From: Pseudomonas sp. AFG_SD02_1510_Pfu_092
GTDB lineage: Bacteria; Pseudomonadota; Gammaproteobacteria; Pseudomonadales; Pseudomonadaceae
Length of the DNA stretch: 64,000 bases
Direction of reading: 5' to 3'
Assembly (NCBI RefSeq): GCF_003331055.1
Contig: NZ_PUQD01000006.1
Span: forward strand, 62,001-126,000
Each line of letters begins with the position of its first letter. Within the stretch, counting starts at the first letter, position 1. Positions 17,853-26,895 of the stretch are shown here, piece by piece. The notes under the pieces are model-generated. The model had not been told where the DNA came from and did not search any database. It saw only the letters and a list, made by a program, of their open reading frames with translations. The position numbers and the translations under genes were made by a program.

Positions 17853-18721
17853 GCACACAATCGGCCACCACGTGGCTCAGTCTTCTGCTGTGCGCGTGCG
17901 AGGAGGCACAGACCACCTATCTGCACGTGATCATCGACCAGGCTGGTTGCGAGTCACCGATGCGCCCCAGTGTGCTTAGCGTCGACCCGCCGCTGGATTG
18001 CTACTCCCTGTTCACTGGGCTGCCTGAGGAAGGTGCCGAGGATCTGGCCCCCCTGCTGGTGCGGGTTGATTTGACGCAGCCACTGCAGAGGCAATGGTTT
18101 CTCGGTTTGCTGAACGCCACCCAAGGCCTGCCAGTGTTAATGGCCCTGGCATCTGATTGGCCCTTTCCGATGCTCGCAGAGCACCTTGGTCGCTGCATTG
18201 AGGCACTCAACGGAGGATGCCTGGGCATACTGCGCTACTACGATCCGCGGCTGTTTCCCCTGCTGTTCAGTCACGTACTGGCGCCCGAACAGCACCAAGC
18301 ATGGTTACAGCCCGCTTTGTTCTGGAGTTGGCTTGACCGCGATGGCTTGCCCCAGCACCTGCTTGGAGCAGCCGAAAGTCCAGTGATCGACGACTCGTTC
18401 ACGCCACTTGAACTCAGTGACAGTCAGATCGACGTGCTCTGTTGTGCCAGCGATGCTACCGCAGCAATGGCAAGCCTAGCTGCGGAACTTCCCGGCGAAT
18501 GGGGTGCGGAACAGCGTTTCCGCGGTTGCTATAGCGGGATGTTGGCTGCCAGCGCGGCCGGTCTGCTGACAAGCGCTCAGCGAGAGGCTTATACCTTCGA
18601 ACACTTGCGCCAGATTTGGGGAAGTGAACCTGCAATGGTGGGAAGGACGGATGACATGGCTTTCGCTGACTGGCAAAGGGGGGATGTTGCTGGCCAACTT
18701 GCTGCCCGCCAAAGTGATTGA
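17849..18721 (+). CDS. DUF4123 effector adaptor (Tap/TEC-type chaperone)
   Basis: 290 residues from the ATG at 17849 that overlaps the vgrG stop. The frame is open from 17792, but the vgrG coupling favours this start. The DUF4123 pattern is visible: TYLHVIIDQAGCES near the N-terminus, YSLFTGLPEEGAEDLAPLLVRVD, and CLGILRYYDPRLFPLLFSHVL in the middle, and a C-terminal lobe. DUF4123 proteins bind a VgrG tip and a specific effector and are needed for loading. Its position between vgrG and the lipase gene identifies that gene as the likely cargo (inference). Confidence 0.88.
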   Translation: MSTQSATTWLSLLLCACEEAQTTYLHVIIDQAGCESPMRPSVLSVDPPLDCYSLFTGLPEEGAEDLAPLLVRVDLTQPLQRQWFLGLLNATQGLPVLMALASDWPFPMLAEHLGRCIEALNGGCLGILRYYDPRLFPLLFSHVLAPEQHQAWLQPALFWSWLDRDGLPQHLLGAAESPVIDDSFTPLELSDSQIDVLCCASDATAAMASLAAELPGEWGAEQRFRGCYSGMLAASAAGLLTSAQREAYTFEHLRQIWGSEPAMVGRTDDMAFADWQRGDVAGQLAARQSD

Positions 18722-18769
18722 TCCCGCACTTTCTACCAAGAAACCACTGCATAGCCAGGAGCCAAATTC

Positions 18770-21115
18770 ATGTCTCAGAGAAAGACGCCTGTTAGTTATC
18801 CCCCGCAGTTCCCTCAGCAGGGCCGGTTGCCTCAGCGTATGGAGCAGGTTCAGGCGAACATCCTACAGCAGTGTGAGCAAGAGCGTGGCTATCATGATTT
18901 ACTTTGCCTGGCTTCCGGTTACCGTCAGTCGCCTCCCTGTTGCAAGACTGTTCACATCAGCCTGTTTTTCGACGGTACGGGCAACAACCTCAATAACGAC
19001 CTGTTCGAGTCCAAGGTTGCTCACCCCACTAATATCGCACGGCTGTTTCGCGCGAGCATCGGCGCCGGTCACGTGGACGGTGCTAGCCATCACGGCCGCG
19101 CGCAGAGTTTGACTGACGCAGCGGGTATTGATAGCGGTCAGTACTTTAAGTACTACATACCGGGTGTGGGCACACCGTTTCCGGAAGTGGATGACTTGGA
19201 TTACAGCAGTGAAGGCCTCGCTTTTGCGCGCCGTGGTGAAGAGCGTATCAATTGGGGGTTACTGATGCTGATTGATGCACTACGGCGTGCCTTGGGACTA
19301 TCCGGGTTAACCAATACAGACTTGCAAAAATCTGTCAACGCCATGAGTACCTGGATGGGGGTGAGTGAGTGGAAGGGCGATCAGAACCGAAATCTAGAGT
19401 TCCGTAAGCAACTCAAAGCCATTGCGCCGGACTTGCGTCTTGTCTTAGATGAAAAGCCCCCGTCTGGGAAGTCCAAGTTGCTCGGGCTCAAACTCTATGT
19501 CTATGGATTCTCTCGTGGGGCAGCGGCGGCACGGGCCTTTGTCAACTGGCTGAACTTGCTGTTGTCTCGCCGCGAGGCCGAACCAACACTTACGCTTTAT
19601 GACATCAAGCTACCGGTCACTGTGAAATATTTAGGGCTGCTGGATACTGTAGTATCGGTGGGGTTTGCCGATATCTCGCCAGGGGCGACGGGGCATATGA
19701 GTTGGGGCGATCGAAGCCAAGTACTGCCGGCAGGGAAACTAATAGCCAGATGTCTGCATATTGTTGCGAGTCACGAGCAACGTTTGAGTTTTCCGTTGGA
19801 ATCGATCCGCAGGGAGGATGGTGAGTATCCAAAAAATAGCGTGGAGGTAATCTATCCCGGAGTGCATTCGGATCAAGGAGGGGGATATCCACGTGGTGAT
19901 CAGGGAAAGGCAGTTGCTCAGGATGATCGCTTGCTGCTTTCGCAGATCGCGCTGAATGATATGTATGCTGACGCGTTGACCCATGGAGCACCGCTGAAGG
20001 TGCCGGAAGAGACTTTACCTATAGGTCTAAGTAATCAGCGCTGGAGAGTTATGGGTGCTGATGTAGTGAAAGAATTTAGTATTTCTGGGACGCTGGTTGA
20101 TCGTTTCAATGCCTGGCGGCACGCGACGCTTAATCTAATACCTACAAAAGGTTCACTTTCGTTTGACCAAGTTGAACAATACCAACCTTCGCTGGCAGCA
20201 GTCTCGCTGGAAGAGGCAATTCGTGTCCAACTTGCTTGGATCACTGCATGGCGCATCGATCGTTACGCCTTTGCCAGCCTCAAGACCACACAGTTTTACC
20301 GTAATGCCAGTGATACGCATGGCACGGAGGACGCCCTCAGGCGCGCAGAAGCAGAGCGGGAGCAACGGCAGGCGAAGGTCGAGGCCCGTCGCCTGCAGCA
20401 AAAAGCCCGCGAGCGCAAAGGTGCTCCAAGTATGCCGCTGGAACCTGGCATCCCCGATTTCGATCCCGATAGAGCACAAACTCAATTGCGTGAAGCTGCT
20501 GAAGAGTTTGGAAAAATTTATCGAAACCTTGATAGCGACCCCTACCTAACGTTCTTGCGCATAGCGAAGCAAGTGAATCCCATTGCAAGGTTGACTTACC
20601 ACAACAGTGCCGAAACCCGAGCCGAACGAGAACGCCTCAAGGCAGCTGGGCGTGAAAAAGTCAGTCAGCTCTTCCCTGCACCACCAGGTGAGCGCAACCA
20701 TACTACAGAGGCCTCACGCGGTAGTGTCGACGAGCACCGCAATAGCCAGAAGCCAGAAGGGCTTTTGCGGGCCTTGTTCGATGACCAGGTACATGACTCG
20801 CGTGCCTGGTTTCTGCACGCCTTGCTCAACAATCGCTACCTAGGTGTAAGTTTGTCGGCGGGACGTGAACCTTGGGGCAGTTACTTCAACGAACGCATGG
20901 TGTTTTTCGGTGAGTCTGACCGAAGGGATCTGGCGTTGAGGGTCGAGCCTGACGGGGAGTCAGCGCCTGCGCTCAGCATTGCCGCGACCTCAGGGCATAT
21001 TCAGACGATGCCAGTGGAGGAAGCTCAGCAAAGGGCTGAGCGCCAGCAACGCATCACTGCAGTCTGGGATGCCCATTACGCTACGGTGAACGAGGTGAGC
21101 AATGGGCTTGGCTGA
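18770..21115 (+). CDS. T6SS antibacterial phospholipase effector, DUF2235 / Tle1-like
   Basis: 781 residues. The DUF2235 alpha/beta-hydrolase domain spans about 60-480 and has the entry motif VHISLFFDGTGNN. The nucleophile elbow YGFSRGAAAARAF places Ser248 in GFSRG. LGLLDTVVSVG resembles the usual FxGxWDTV element, and PGVHSDQGGGY (His366, Asp368) supplies the His/Asp region. Tle1 enzymes hydrolyse phospholipids of target membranes. A charged helical region (about 520-640) follows. The gene sits behind vgrG and the adaptor and is followed by two putative immunity genes and PAAR, the usual cargo layout. No VgrG or PAAR domain is fused to it. Confidence 0.9.
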   Translation: MSQRKTPVSYPPQFPQQGRLPQRMEQVQANILQQCEQERGYHDLLCLASGYRQSPPCCKTVHISLFFDGTGNNLNNDLFESKVAHPTNIARLFRASIGAGHVDGASHHGRAQSLTDAAGIDSGQYFKYYIPGVGTPFPEVDDLDYSSEGLAFARRGEERINWGLLMLIDALRRALGLSGLTNTDLQKSVNAMSTWMGVSEWKGDQNRNLEFRKQLKAIAPDLRLVLDEKPPSGKSKLLGLKLYVYGFSRGAAAARAFVNWLNLLLSRREAEPTLTLYDIKLPVTVKYLGLLDTVVSVGFADISPGATGHMSWGDRSQVLPAGKLIARCLHIVASHEQRLSFPLESIRREDGEYPKNSVEVIYPGVHSDQGGGYPRGDQGKAVAQDDRLLLSQIALNDMYADALTHGAPLKVPEETLPIGLSNQRWRVMGADVVKEFSISGTLVDRFNAWRHATLNLIPTKGSLSFDQVEQYQPSLAAVSLEEAIRVQLAWITAWRIDRYAFASLKTTQFYRNASDTHGTEDALRRAEAEREQRQAKVEARRLQQKARERKGAPSMPLEPGIPDFDPDRAQTQLREAAEEFGKIYRNLDSDPYLTFLRIAKQVNPIARLTYHNSAETRAERERLKAAGREKVSQLFPAPPGERNHTTEASRGSVDEHRNSQKPEGLLRALFDDQVHDSRAWFLHALLNNRYLGVSLSAGREPWGSYFNERMVFFGESDRRDLALRVEPDGESAPALSIAATSGHIQTMPVEEAQQRAERQQRITAVWDAHYATVNEVSNGLG

Positions 21116-21668
21116 CAGGGGAGTGCAGCAAGTCAAAGCAAAACGTGCAGTCAAGTTCATGCGGCGCCATGTATTGGACGTTGCTCTCGGCACTGTGGCG
21201 ATGGTTGTGGGCGTTACGGTAGCCAGTGCGAGCACCATTTATGGGGTCAACCACACTCATTGGGCAATCAACCAGTTCAGTGTCGATGGCCGTTCAGCCG
21301 TTGACGTTATTGGGCCATACCAAGGCGGCGGTGGAGGGTGCTGCTACACCGTTCCACCGCAGTGGCGGTCAGGGATGACGGTACGGGTCAATTGGGAAAC
21401 CGGAGTAGGGGGCACAAAAGGATTCCCTGGATTTGCCGATGAGGCGAAGTATGACGCCTGGTTGCAACAAATCGAGGCACAAAAGCGCAGGCACCAGAAA
21501 TTTGTCCCTGTGCCCGACTACTCCGACCAGAGAGTCTGCGGCATTACCGTGCATTTCCTGCCCTGTGATGACATTCAGGTCACTACCTCCTGTTACGCCT
21601 ACGGCAGCCCTGAGTACCCGATCAAAATCCCGCTGCAATTGCCGGAGCCGCAGTCATGCCTTCGTTGA
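21102..21668 (+). CDS. DUF3304 protein, putative effector immunity protein (copy 1)
   Basis: 188 residues if started at 21102, overlapping the effector stop. A second start at 21159 (MRRHVLDVALGTV) gives a conventional signal peptide with hydrophobic core and an ASAS end. The mature part has the DUF3304 pattern YGVNHTHWAINQFSVDGRSA, a Gly-rich GGGGGCCY, and VCGITVHFLPCDDIQVTTSCYA with conserved cysteines. There is no lipobox Cys after the signal, so it is probably a soluble periplasmic protein. Position after a Tle1-like lipase suggests immunity (Tli) function; this is inference. Confidence 0.75.
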   Translation: MGLADRGVQQVKAKRAVKFMRRHVLDVALGTVAMVVGVTVASASTIYGVNHTHWAINQFSVDGRSAVDVIGPYQGGGGGCCYTVPPQWRSGMTVRVNWETGVGGTKGFPGFADEAKYDAWLQQIEAQKRRHQKFVPVPDYSDQRVCGITVHFLPCDDIQVTTSCYAYGSPEYPIKIPLQLPEPQSCLR

Positions 21669-22163
21669 ATCGCATTGTCCTTGCCATCTATGCCGGCCTG
21701 TCTCTGCTCATGCTCGCCCGGCCTGTTGATGCCAGCGCGATCTATGGCGTCAACCATACCCATTGGGCGATCAACCGGTTCAGTGTCGATGGCCGTTCAG
21801 CCGTTGACATTATTGGTCCATATCAAGGCGGAGGTGGTGGGTGCTGTTACGTCGCACCAGCACCTTGGTATCCAGGCCTGACGGTACGGGTTGACTGGGA
21901 AACGGGTGCTGGAAGCACAATTGACTTTCCTGGATTTGGAGATCGGCTGAAGTTTGAGGCTTGGAGAGAAAAGATCCTCGCGCAGAAGCGCAGACATAGC
22001 AAAGTCGTCCCCGTCCCGGATTACACCGATCAGAAAGTCTGTGGCATCACCGTGCATTTCCTGCCCTGTGATGACATTCAGGTCACCACCTCCTGCTACG
22101 CCTACGGCAACCCCGAGTACCCGATTAAGACCCCGCTGCAATTGCCGGAGCCGCAGTCATGTC
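21240..22163. repeat. Tandem gene duplication with 503-base period (two DUF3304 genes)
   Basis: From 21240 and again from 21743 the sequence is closely repeated for about 420 bases, and corresponding 3' ends (CAGTCAT at 21651 and 22154) are also 503 bases apart. Both ends of the repeat are nearly identical and the middle has diverged. The start codon of copy 2 lies inside the last codons of copy 1. Confidence 0.85.
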
Positions 22164-22198
22164 CTGCCAAAAGCTCTGACCAACAGGAGCAACAGTAA
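21656..22198 (+). CDS. DUF3304 protein, putative effector immunity protein (copy 2)
   Basis: 180 residues with its own signal peptide (IVLAIYAGLSLLMLARPVDA). The mature region matches copy 1 in YGVNHTHWAIN, the Gly-rich GGGGGCCY, VCGITVHFLPCDDIQVTTSC and PLQLPEPQSC, but differs in the central segment (WYPGLTVRVDWETGAGST). It overlaps copy 1 by 13 bases and ends in TAATG, which gives the PAAR start. Duplicated immunity genes are common behind T6SS lipases and may widen protection to variant effectors (inference). Confidence 0.75.
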   Translation: MPSLNRIVLAIYAGLSLLMLARPVDASAIYGVNHTHWAINRFSVDGRSAVDIIGPYQGGGGGCCYVAPAPWYPGLTVRVDWETGAGSTIDFPGFGDRLKFEAWREKILAQKRRHSKVVPVPDYTDQKVCGITVHFLPCDDIQVTTSCYAYGNPEYPIKTPLQLPEPQSCPAKSSDQQEQQ

Positions 22199-22455
22199 TG
22201 CGCGCGTTCATTAGAAAGGGTGACAGCGTACGGGAGGCAGGCGGCGAGGTGCTCGAAGGGCACTATCTGTGTGACGGCGAGCCGATTGCCTGCAAGGGGG
22301 ACGCTGTGCGGTGCAACCTGCATGGGCTGACGGTGATTGCCGAAGGCAGTGACCTCATTGAGATCGATGGTTGCCCGGTGGCACTGCACGCTCACCGCTG
22401 TGCTTGCGGCTGTAGCCTGGTCAGTTCCATACCCGATGCCTTGGCTGCTTCATGA
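22198..22455 (+). CDS. PAAR-domain spike tip protein
   Basis: 85 residues, a minimal PAAR protein without extension. It begins MRAFIRKGDSVREAGGEVLEG and has the repeated PAAR pattern with KGDAVRCNLHGLTVIAEGSD, where His and Cys residues (NLHG, HAHRCACGC) would bind the metal at the tip. It sharpens the VgrG spike. It overlaps copy 2 of the DUF3304 genes by TAATG and the next gene by ATGA. Confidence 0.82.
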   Translation: MRAFIRKGDSVREAGGEVLEGHYLCDGEPIACKGDAVRCNLHGLTVIAEGSDLIEIDGCPVALHAHRCACGCSLVSSIPDALAAS

Positions 22456-23585
22456 AGAGATTTCCGGTGTTTGCACCCTATCCATTGGCACGTGAGCCTC
22501 GCTATTCGCGCTGGTTTGCAGGAGCAATCGGGTTGTTGGCATTGCTCGGTATTGGAAGTGTCCTACCGCCTTCCCTGGTTGCACCGCACCTTGTCGCCTT
22601 TGCGGTGGGGGGGCTGTTGCTCGCTGGTTTATTGGCATTCTTGCTTCATGTGCTCTATTTCCGCTTCAACCGCCACAACGCCCAGTGCTATGGCGAAGCG
22701 GTGGAGCGGGAAGAGCAGGCTTGGTGGGCACAGCATCGCCAGAAAGCTGCGCTGGTCGAGTCGGTTCTGCTGAGCGCTTCGTGCGGTAGCCCGGAGGATC
22801 TGGATGGCTTGCTGGACCCTTCGAAACAGTCACCCGTGGCACGGGAGACGGGTGAAGGCTTGGCGCTTCGTTTGCTCCAGGTGTTTGGACGCGACGCGAA
22901 GCAGCGCGAGCAAGAACTGGCAACGCTGCTCGCACTGAAGTGGGGAGCACAGCGTGACACCGATCAGGGCCTGACTCCATCAAGCTGTTACTGGCATGGC
23001 TCGCAGGCAGCATGGCGTGCATTCGTCGAGCAGATGGCGCAGTGCTGTCCAGACGTGCACCTGCCTGAATATCCTCAGACATGGGATGGGATTCTTAGCC
23101 TTGAGGCGATCATCGATCAGATGCAAGGGGCTCCTGATGGTGCGCGTGTGCTCTGTGCCGGTTGTCGGAGTTCCCCACCTGATCGTGCAAGTTCTTTGCC
23201 GGCAGGTGAGGCCGCAGTGCTATGGCTACTTGGCGCTGAAGGAGACGTGGCCTTTTTTCGTGGCGAGTGGTTCTCGCAGGCAGACGAGGATCTGGCGACT
23301 GTTGCCGAGCGGGCTGTCGAGCAAAGCCTGCTAGAGGCACCGGCGCAGATCTGTATAGCGTTTTCTCAGCCTCATGTGCCTGATCTGGCCGCAATCGGCT
23401 GGGATGCCAAAACCAACGCTCAGGACGCCAACTTTGGCGCGTTGGAACAACTGGAAGCTATGGTCGTGCAGACCCTTGCCGCTTGGTACGTCCAGCAGCA
23501 TGGCGTGCCCTGCGCATGGCTGGCTTCAGACCCTCATTTCACCTTGACCCTTGGAATTGTGCGGCCCCATGAATCAGGTAGCTGA
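22452..23585 (+). CDS. T6SS-locus membrane protein of unknown function
   Basis: 377 residues. Two adjacent membrane helices lie at about residues 22-42 and 46-68 (GLLALLGIGSVLPPSLV, AVGGLLLAGLLAFLLHVL), followed by a soluble domain without a motif I recognise. It is translationally coupled to PAAR (ATGA) and overlaps the start of tssM. The location directly before tssM suggests a partner of the membrane complex or a regulator of the IcmF domain. The N-terminal topology resembles that of the OmpA gene at 10408. Function not assigned. Confidence 0.7.
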   Translation: MKRFPVFAPYPLAREPRYSRWFAGAIGLLALLGIGSVLPPSLVAPHLVAFAVGGLLLAGLLAFLLHVLYFRFNRHNAQCYGEAVEREEQAWWAQHRQKAALVESVLLSASCGSPEDLDGLLDPSKQSPVARETGEGLALRLLQVFGRDAKQREQELATLLALKWGAQRDTDQGLTPSSCYWHGSQAAWRAFVEQMAQCCPDVHLPEYPQTWDGILSLEAIIDQMQGAPDGARVLCAGCRSSPPDRASSLPAGEAAVLWLLGAEGDVAFFRGEWFSQADEDLATVAERAVEQSLLEAPAQICIAFSQPHVPDLAAIGWDAKTNAQDANFGALEQLEAMVVQTLAAWYVQQHGVPCAWLASDPHFTLTLGIVRPHESGS

Positions 23586-26500
23586 ATCACAAAAAGTATC
23601 TGCTTGGCGAACGGTTATTTTACTCGCTGTAACGATGGCTTTAATTGTCACCGCCTGTGGGGCGGCTTGGTGGTTCTGGGCTGGGCACCCCAGCAGTCGG
23701 GCTTCACTCATGGACCATATTTTCAAAGGTCTGATCTTTTGGGGACTGCTTTTCGTGACCGCGGTGCTCGTATGGCAGGCAGTGCTGCACGGTATCCGAG
23801 GCCTTGTGCATCGTCCCTGGGTGCAATCGTCTGATCTGAAGGTCGAAACTGGGCCTCCAGATATGAGTGCGCAAATCCAGCAGCATTTGCGTGAGCATCA
23901 TGGTCAATTCTGGCGGCGTCGGGTCCGGTTGTATGTAGTCATAGGTGAGCCGGCCGAAGTCGAAGCGGTCGCGCCCGGTCTGACGCATCAGCTGTGGTTG
24001 ACGGGAAAGGATACGGTTCTGCTCTGGGGTGGCAGTGTACAGACCGCTCTTGATCAAACGTTGATAGAGCAATGGTGCACGCTAGGCCACAGAGGAGGGC
24101 TGCATGGCACTCTCTGGGTGGTGAACAAAGCTCAATGTAGCGATAGCGAGTCTTTGGGCTTTGCTTTCAATCGGTTGCAGGGACTTGCCCGGCTCTCAGG
24201 TTGGAAGGTACCCGTCCATGTATGGCAGATCTGCCAGAGCGAATGGTCACAGCCAGCCCGCGACGTGCGGGCGGTAGGCTGCCTATTGCCATCGCGATTT
24301 TCTCCAGACCAGTTAGCTGAGCGTCTGCGTAACTTGCAACAGCCGCTGCGCGAACAGGGTTTGGCGCAGATGCAGGTCCAGATAGCGCACGACTTTCTTC
24401 TGCGGCTTGCGCGTGACCTCCAGGTTGACGGTGCTGCTCGATGGTATCGCCTGATTGAGTCCCTTTCAGGAAGGGCCACACGTGGCATCCAGATCCGTGG
24501 CGTGTGGTTCAGCTTGCCAGTTCATAGGTCTGGATCTGCGCCGGTAATCGATCATCACTGGCCCGAAGACCCTGCCTGGTCAGGGATCCTCAGCGACCGG
24601 TCCGCACGAGCCCGACGACTGGGCTGGCACCCCGCCAGAGTCGCCTACGTTTCTGCACTGGGCCTGGCCTCCATCTGGGGCATCGGCTTGTTGTTGTCCT
24701 TTGCCAGCAACCGTGCCGAGGTCGGTCAGATCGCGGCGGCGTACAGCGCGTTGCAGCAGCCCGTAGCAGGCACCGACACCAAACAGGCACTGGGCGAGCT
24801 GGTACGTGAACTCTCCCGCCTGGACTACCGATCAGAACACGGCGCACCGTGGTACCAGCGCTTTGGCCTGAACCGGTCGCACGAGCTGCGTGAAGCGGTG
24901 TGGCCGCTCTATACGCAGGCCAATAACCAGCAGCTCCGTAACCCAGCCGTCGCTGAGCTGGAAAAACGGCTCAAAGCGTTGGTCAACTTGCCTCCGGTGA
25001 GCCCTCAGCGCGCCAAGCAGGCACAGCAGACGTACGACTACCTCAAAGCCTATCTGATGCTGGCGCGCCCGGAGAAGGCCGATGCCGCGTTCCTGGCTCA
25101 GACCCTGGGCGCAGCCGAACCGGCATTGTGGACGTTCTACGGCGAGCATCTGCCCGAGCACCCTGACTGGGCGATCAAGGCCGACCTCAGGTTGATCGCC
25201 CAAACGCGCCAGGTGCTGCTGCGCGAGCTGGGGCAACGAAATGCTGAAAGCAGCCTGTACCAGCAGGTCCTCGACAACGCGGCGAACCATTACCCTGCGT
25301 TGGGCTTGCAGCAGATGGTCGGCGACACTGATGCAAGCGCCTTGTTCACAAGTGCTGAACAGGTCCCAGGTGTATTCACCCGTCAAGCCTGGGAAGGGCA
25401 GGTCCGCGCAGCCATTGAAGACGCGGCGCAGGCGCGGCGCGAAGAGATCGACTGGGTACTCAGCGACCACCCTAACGACATCGCCAAGGCGCTGAGCCCC
25501 GAGCAACTCAGGGAGCGGCTGACCACCCGCTACTTCCAGGATTACAGCAGTGCCTGGCTGGGCTTCCTCAACAGCCTGCGCTGGCGGCAGAGCCATGGCC
25601 TGAGCGATGTGATTGCACAATTGACGCTGATGAGTGATGTGCGCCAGTCGCCATTGATTGCCCTGATGAACACGTTGAGTTACCAGGGTCAGGCCGGCGT
25701 TCGTGGCCAGGCCCTGGCCGATTCCCTGATCGAATCAGCGCAGAAGTTGGTAGGGCAAAAAGCAGCGCCGATAGTCGATCAACTTCCCCAAACACCCAGC
25801 GGCCCGCTCGACAGTACCTTCGGCCCCTTGCTGTCGCTTCTGGGAAAGGAGGCTGAAGGCCGAGCGGGTGATGACCGTCTGAGCCTGCAAACCTTCCTCA
25901 CGCGGGTCACCGCCGTGCGCTTGAAGCTGCAGCAGGTGGTTAATGCACCTGATCCAGAGGCAATGATCCAGGCACTGGCGCAGACGGTATTCCAAGGCAA
26001 GGGCGCGGACCTGACCGACACCCAGGCCTATGGCAACCTGATCGCCGCCAGCCTGGGCGCCGACTGGGGTCCAGCGGCCAACACACTGTTCGTGCAGCCG
26101 CTGGATCAGGCCTGGCAACAGATTTTGCAGCCGTCGTCGGCAGGCCTCAACAGGGCGTGGCAGCGCGCGATCGTCGATGAGTGGCAGGGCGCTTTCAGCG
26201 GCCGGTATCCCTTCGCCGCCACCAGCAGTGACGCTTCCTTGCCCATGCTGGGACAGATGATCCGAGCCGACTCCGGGCGGATCGAGCAGTTTCTAGCACA
26301 GCAGCTCACAGGGCTTCTGCGCAAGGAGGGCAGCCGCTGGGTAGCAGACTCGCGGCAAGGTCAGGGGCTACGTTTCAACCCGGACTTTCTGACAGCGATC
26401 AATCAGCTCAGTCAGCTGGCCGATGTGCTGTACACCGATGGCGGCATGGGCTTGAGCTTCGAGCTGCAAGGCAAACCTGTGCGTGATGTGGTGCAGACCA

Positions 26501-26895
26501 CCTTCGTGCTCAACGGTGAAAAGCACCATTACTTCAACCAGCGAGAAAGCTGGCAACGCTTTCGCTGGCCTGGGCAGGGTGACCATCCGGGCATCAGCCT
26601 GACGTGGAGCAGCGTTCACACCGGCGAACGTCTGTTTGCGGACTACCAGGGCACCTGGGGGCTGATTCGTCTGCTGGAGCAGGCCGATGCCACGGCGCTG
26701 GACGATGGCGACAGTCGCTTTAGGGTCGTGCTGAGTGCGCCGGATGGCCTGGGCCTGACCTGGCACTTGCGCACTGAGTTGGGCGAAGGCCCGTTGGCAC
26801 TGCTCAAGTTGCGCGGGTTCAGCTTGCCGCGAGAGATCTTTTTGGTAGAGGGCCGGGCTACCCCGCAGTACACGCGGAATGGGGGCTTCGAATGA
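23569..26895 (+). CDS. tssM: T6SS membrane complex protein TssM (IcmF/VasK)
   Basis: 1108 residues from the ATG at 23569. Two N-terminal membrane helices (about 12-40 and 52-75) are followed by a cytoplasmic domain. A third helix at about 361-385 (VAYVSALGLASIWGIGLLLS) leads to the large periplasmic region, with IcmF-related and C-terminal VI_IcmF domains ending GLTWHLRTELGEGPLALLKLRGFSLP. The place of the Walker A loop (about residues 122-136) reads VVIGEPAEVEAVAPG, without GxxxxGK[ST]. The cytoplasmic domain therefore probably does not bind NTP. It overlaps the preceding gene and tssA (ATGA). Confidence 0.93.
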   Translation: MNQVAESQKVSAWRTVILLAVTMALIVTACGAAWWFWAGHPSSRASLMDHIFKGLIFWGLLFVTAVLVWQAVLHGIRGLVHRPWVQSSDLKVETGPPDMSAQIQQHLREHHGQFWRRRVRLYVVIGEPAEVEAVAPGLTHQLWLTGKDTVLLWGGSVQTALDQTLIEQWCTLGHRGGLHGTLWVVNKAQCSDSESLGFAFNRLQGLARLSGWKVPVHVWQICQSEWSQPARDVRAVGCLLPSRFSPDQLAERLRNLQQPLREQGLAQMQVQIAHDFLLRLARDLQVDGAARWYRLIESLSGRATRGIQIRGVWFSLPVHRSGSAPVIDHHWPEDPAWSGILSDRSARARRLGWHPARVAYVSALGLASIWGIGLLLSFASNRAEVGQIAAAYSALQQPVAGTDTKQALGELVRELSRLDYRSEHGAPWYQRFGLNRSHELREAVWPLYTQANNQQLRNPAVAELEKRLKALVNLPPVSPQRAKQAQQTYDYLKAYLMLARPEKADAAFLAQTLGAAEPALWTFYGEHLPEHPDWAIKADLRLIAQTRQVLLRELGQRNAESSLYQQVLDNAANHYPALGLQQMVGDTDASALFTSAEQVPGVFTRQAWEGQVRAAIEDAAQARREEIDWVLSDHPNDIAKALSPEQLRERLTTRYFQDYSSAWLGFLNSLRWRQSHGLSDVIAQLTLMSDVRQSPLIALMNTLSYQGQAGVRGQALADSLIESAQKLVGQKAAPIVDQLPQTPSGPLDSTFGPLLSLLGKEAEGRAGDDRLSLQTFLTRVTAVRLKLQQVVNAPDPEAMIQALAQTVFQGKGADLTDTQAYGNLIAASLGADWGPAANTLFVQPLDQAWQQILQPSSAGLNRAWQRAIVDEWQGAFSGRYPFAATSSDASLPMLGQMIRADSGRIEQFLAQQLTGLLRKEGSRWVADSRQGQGLRFNPDFLTAINQLSQLADVLYTDGGMGLSFELQGKPVRDVVQTTFVLNGEKHHYFNQRESWQRFRWPGQGDHPGISLTWSSVHTGERLFADYQGTWGLIRLLEQADATALDDGDSRFRVVLSAPDGLGLTWHLRTELGEGPLALLKLRGFSLPREIFLVEGRATPQYTRNGGFE

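Noticed and set aside
20712..20760. Possible internal toxin domain at the C-terminus of the lipase effector
   Set aside because: The segment is a charged linker followed by more DUF2235-associated sequence; no second catalytic motif seen.
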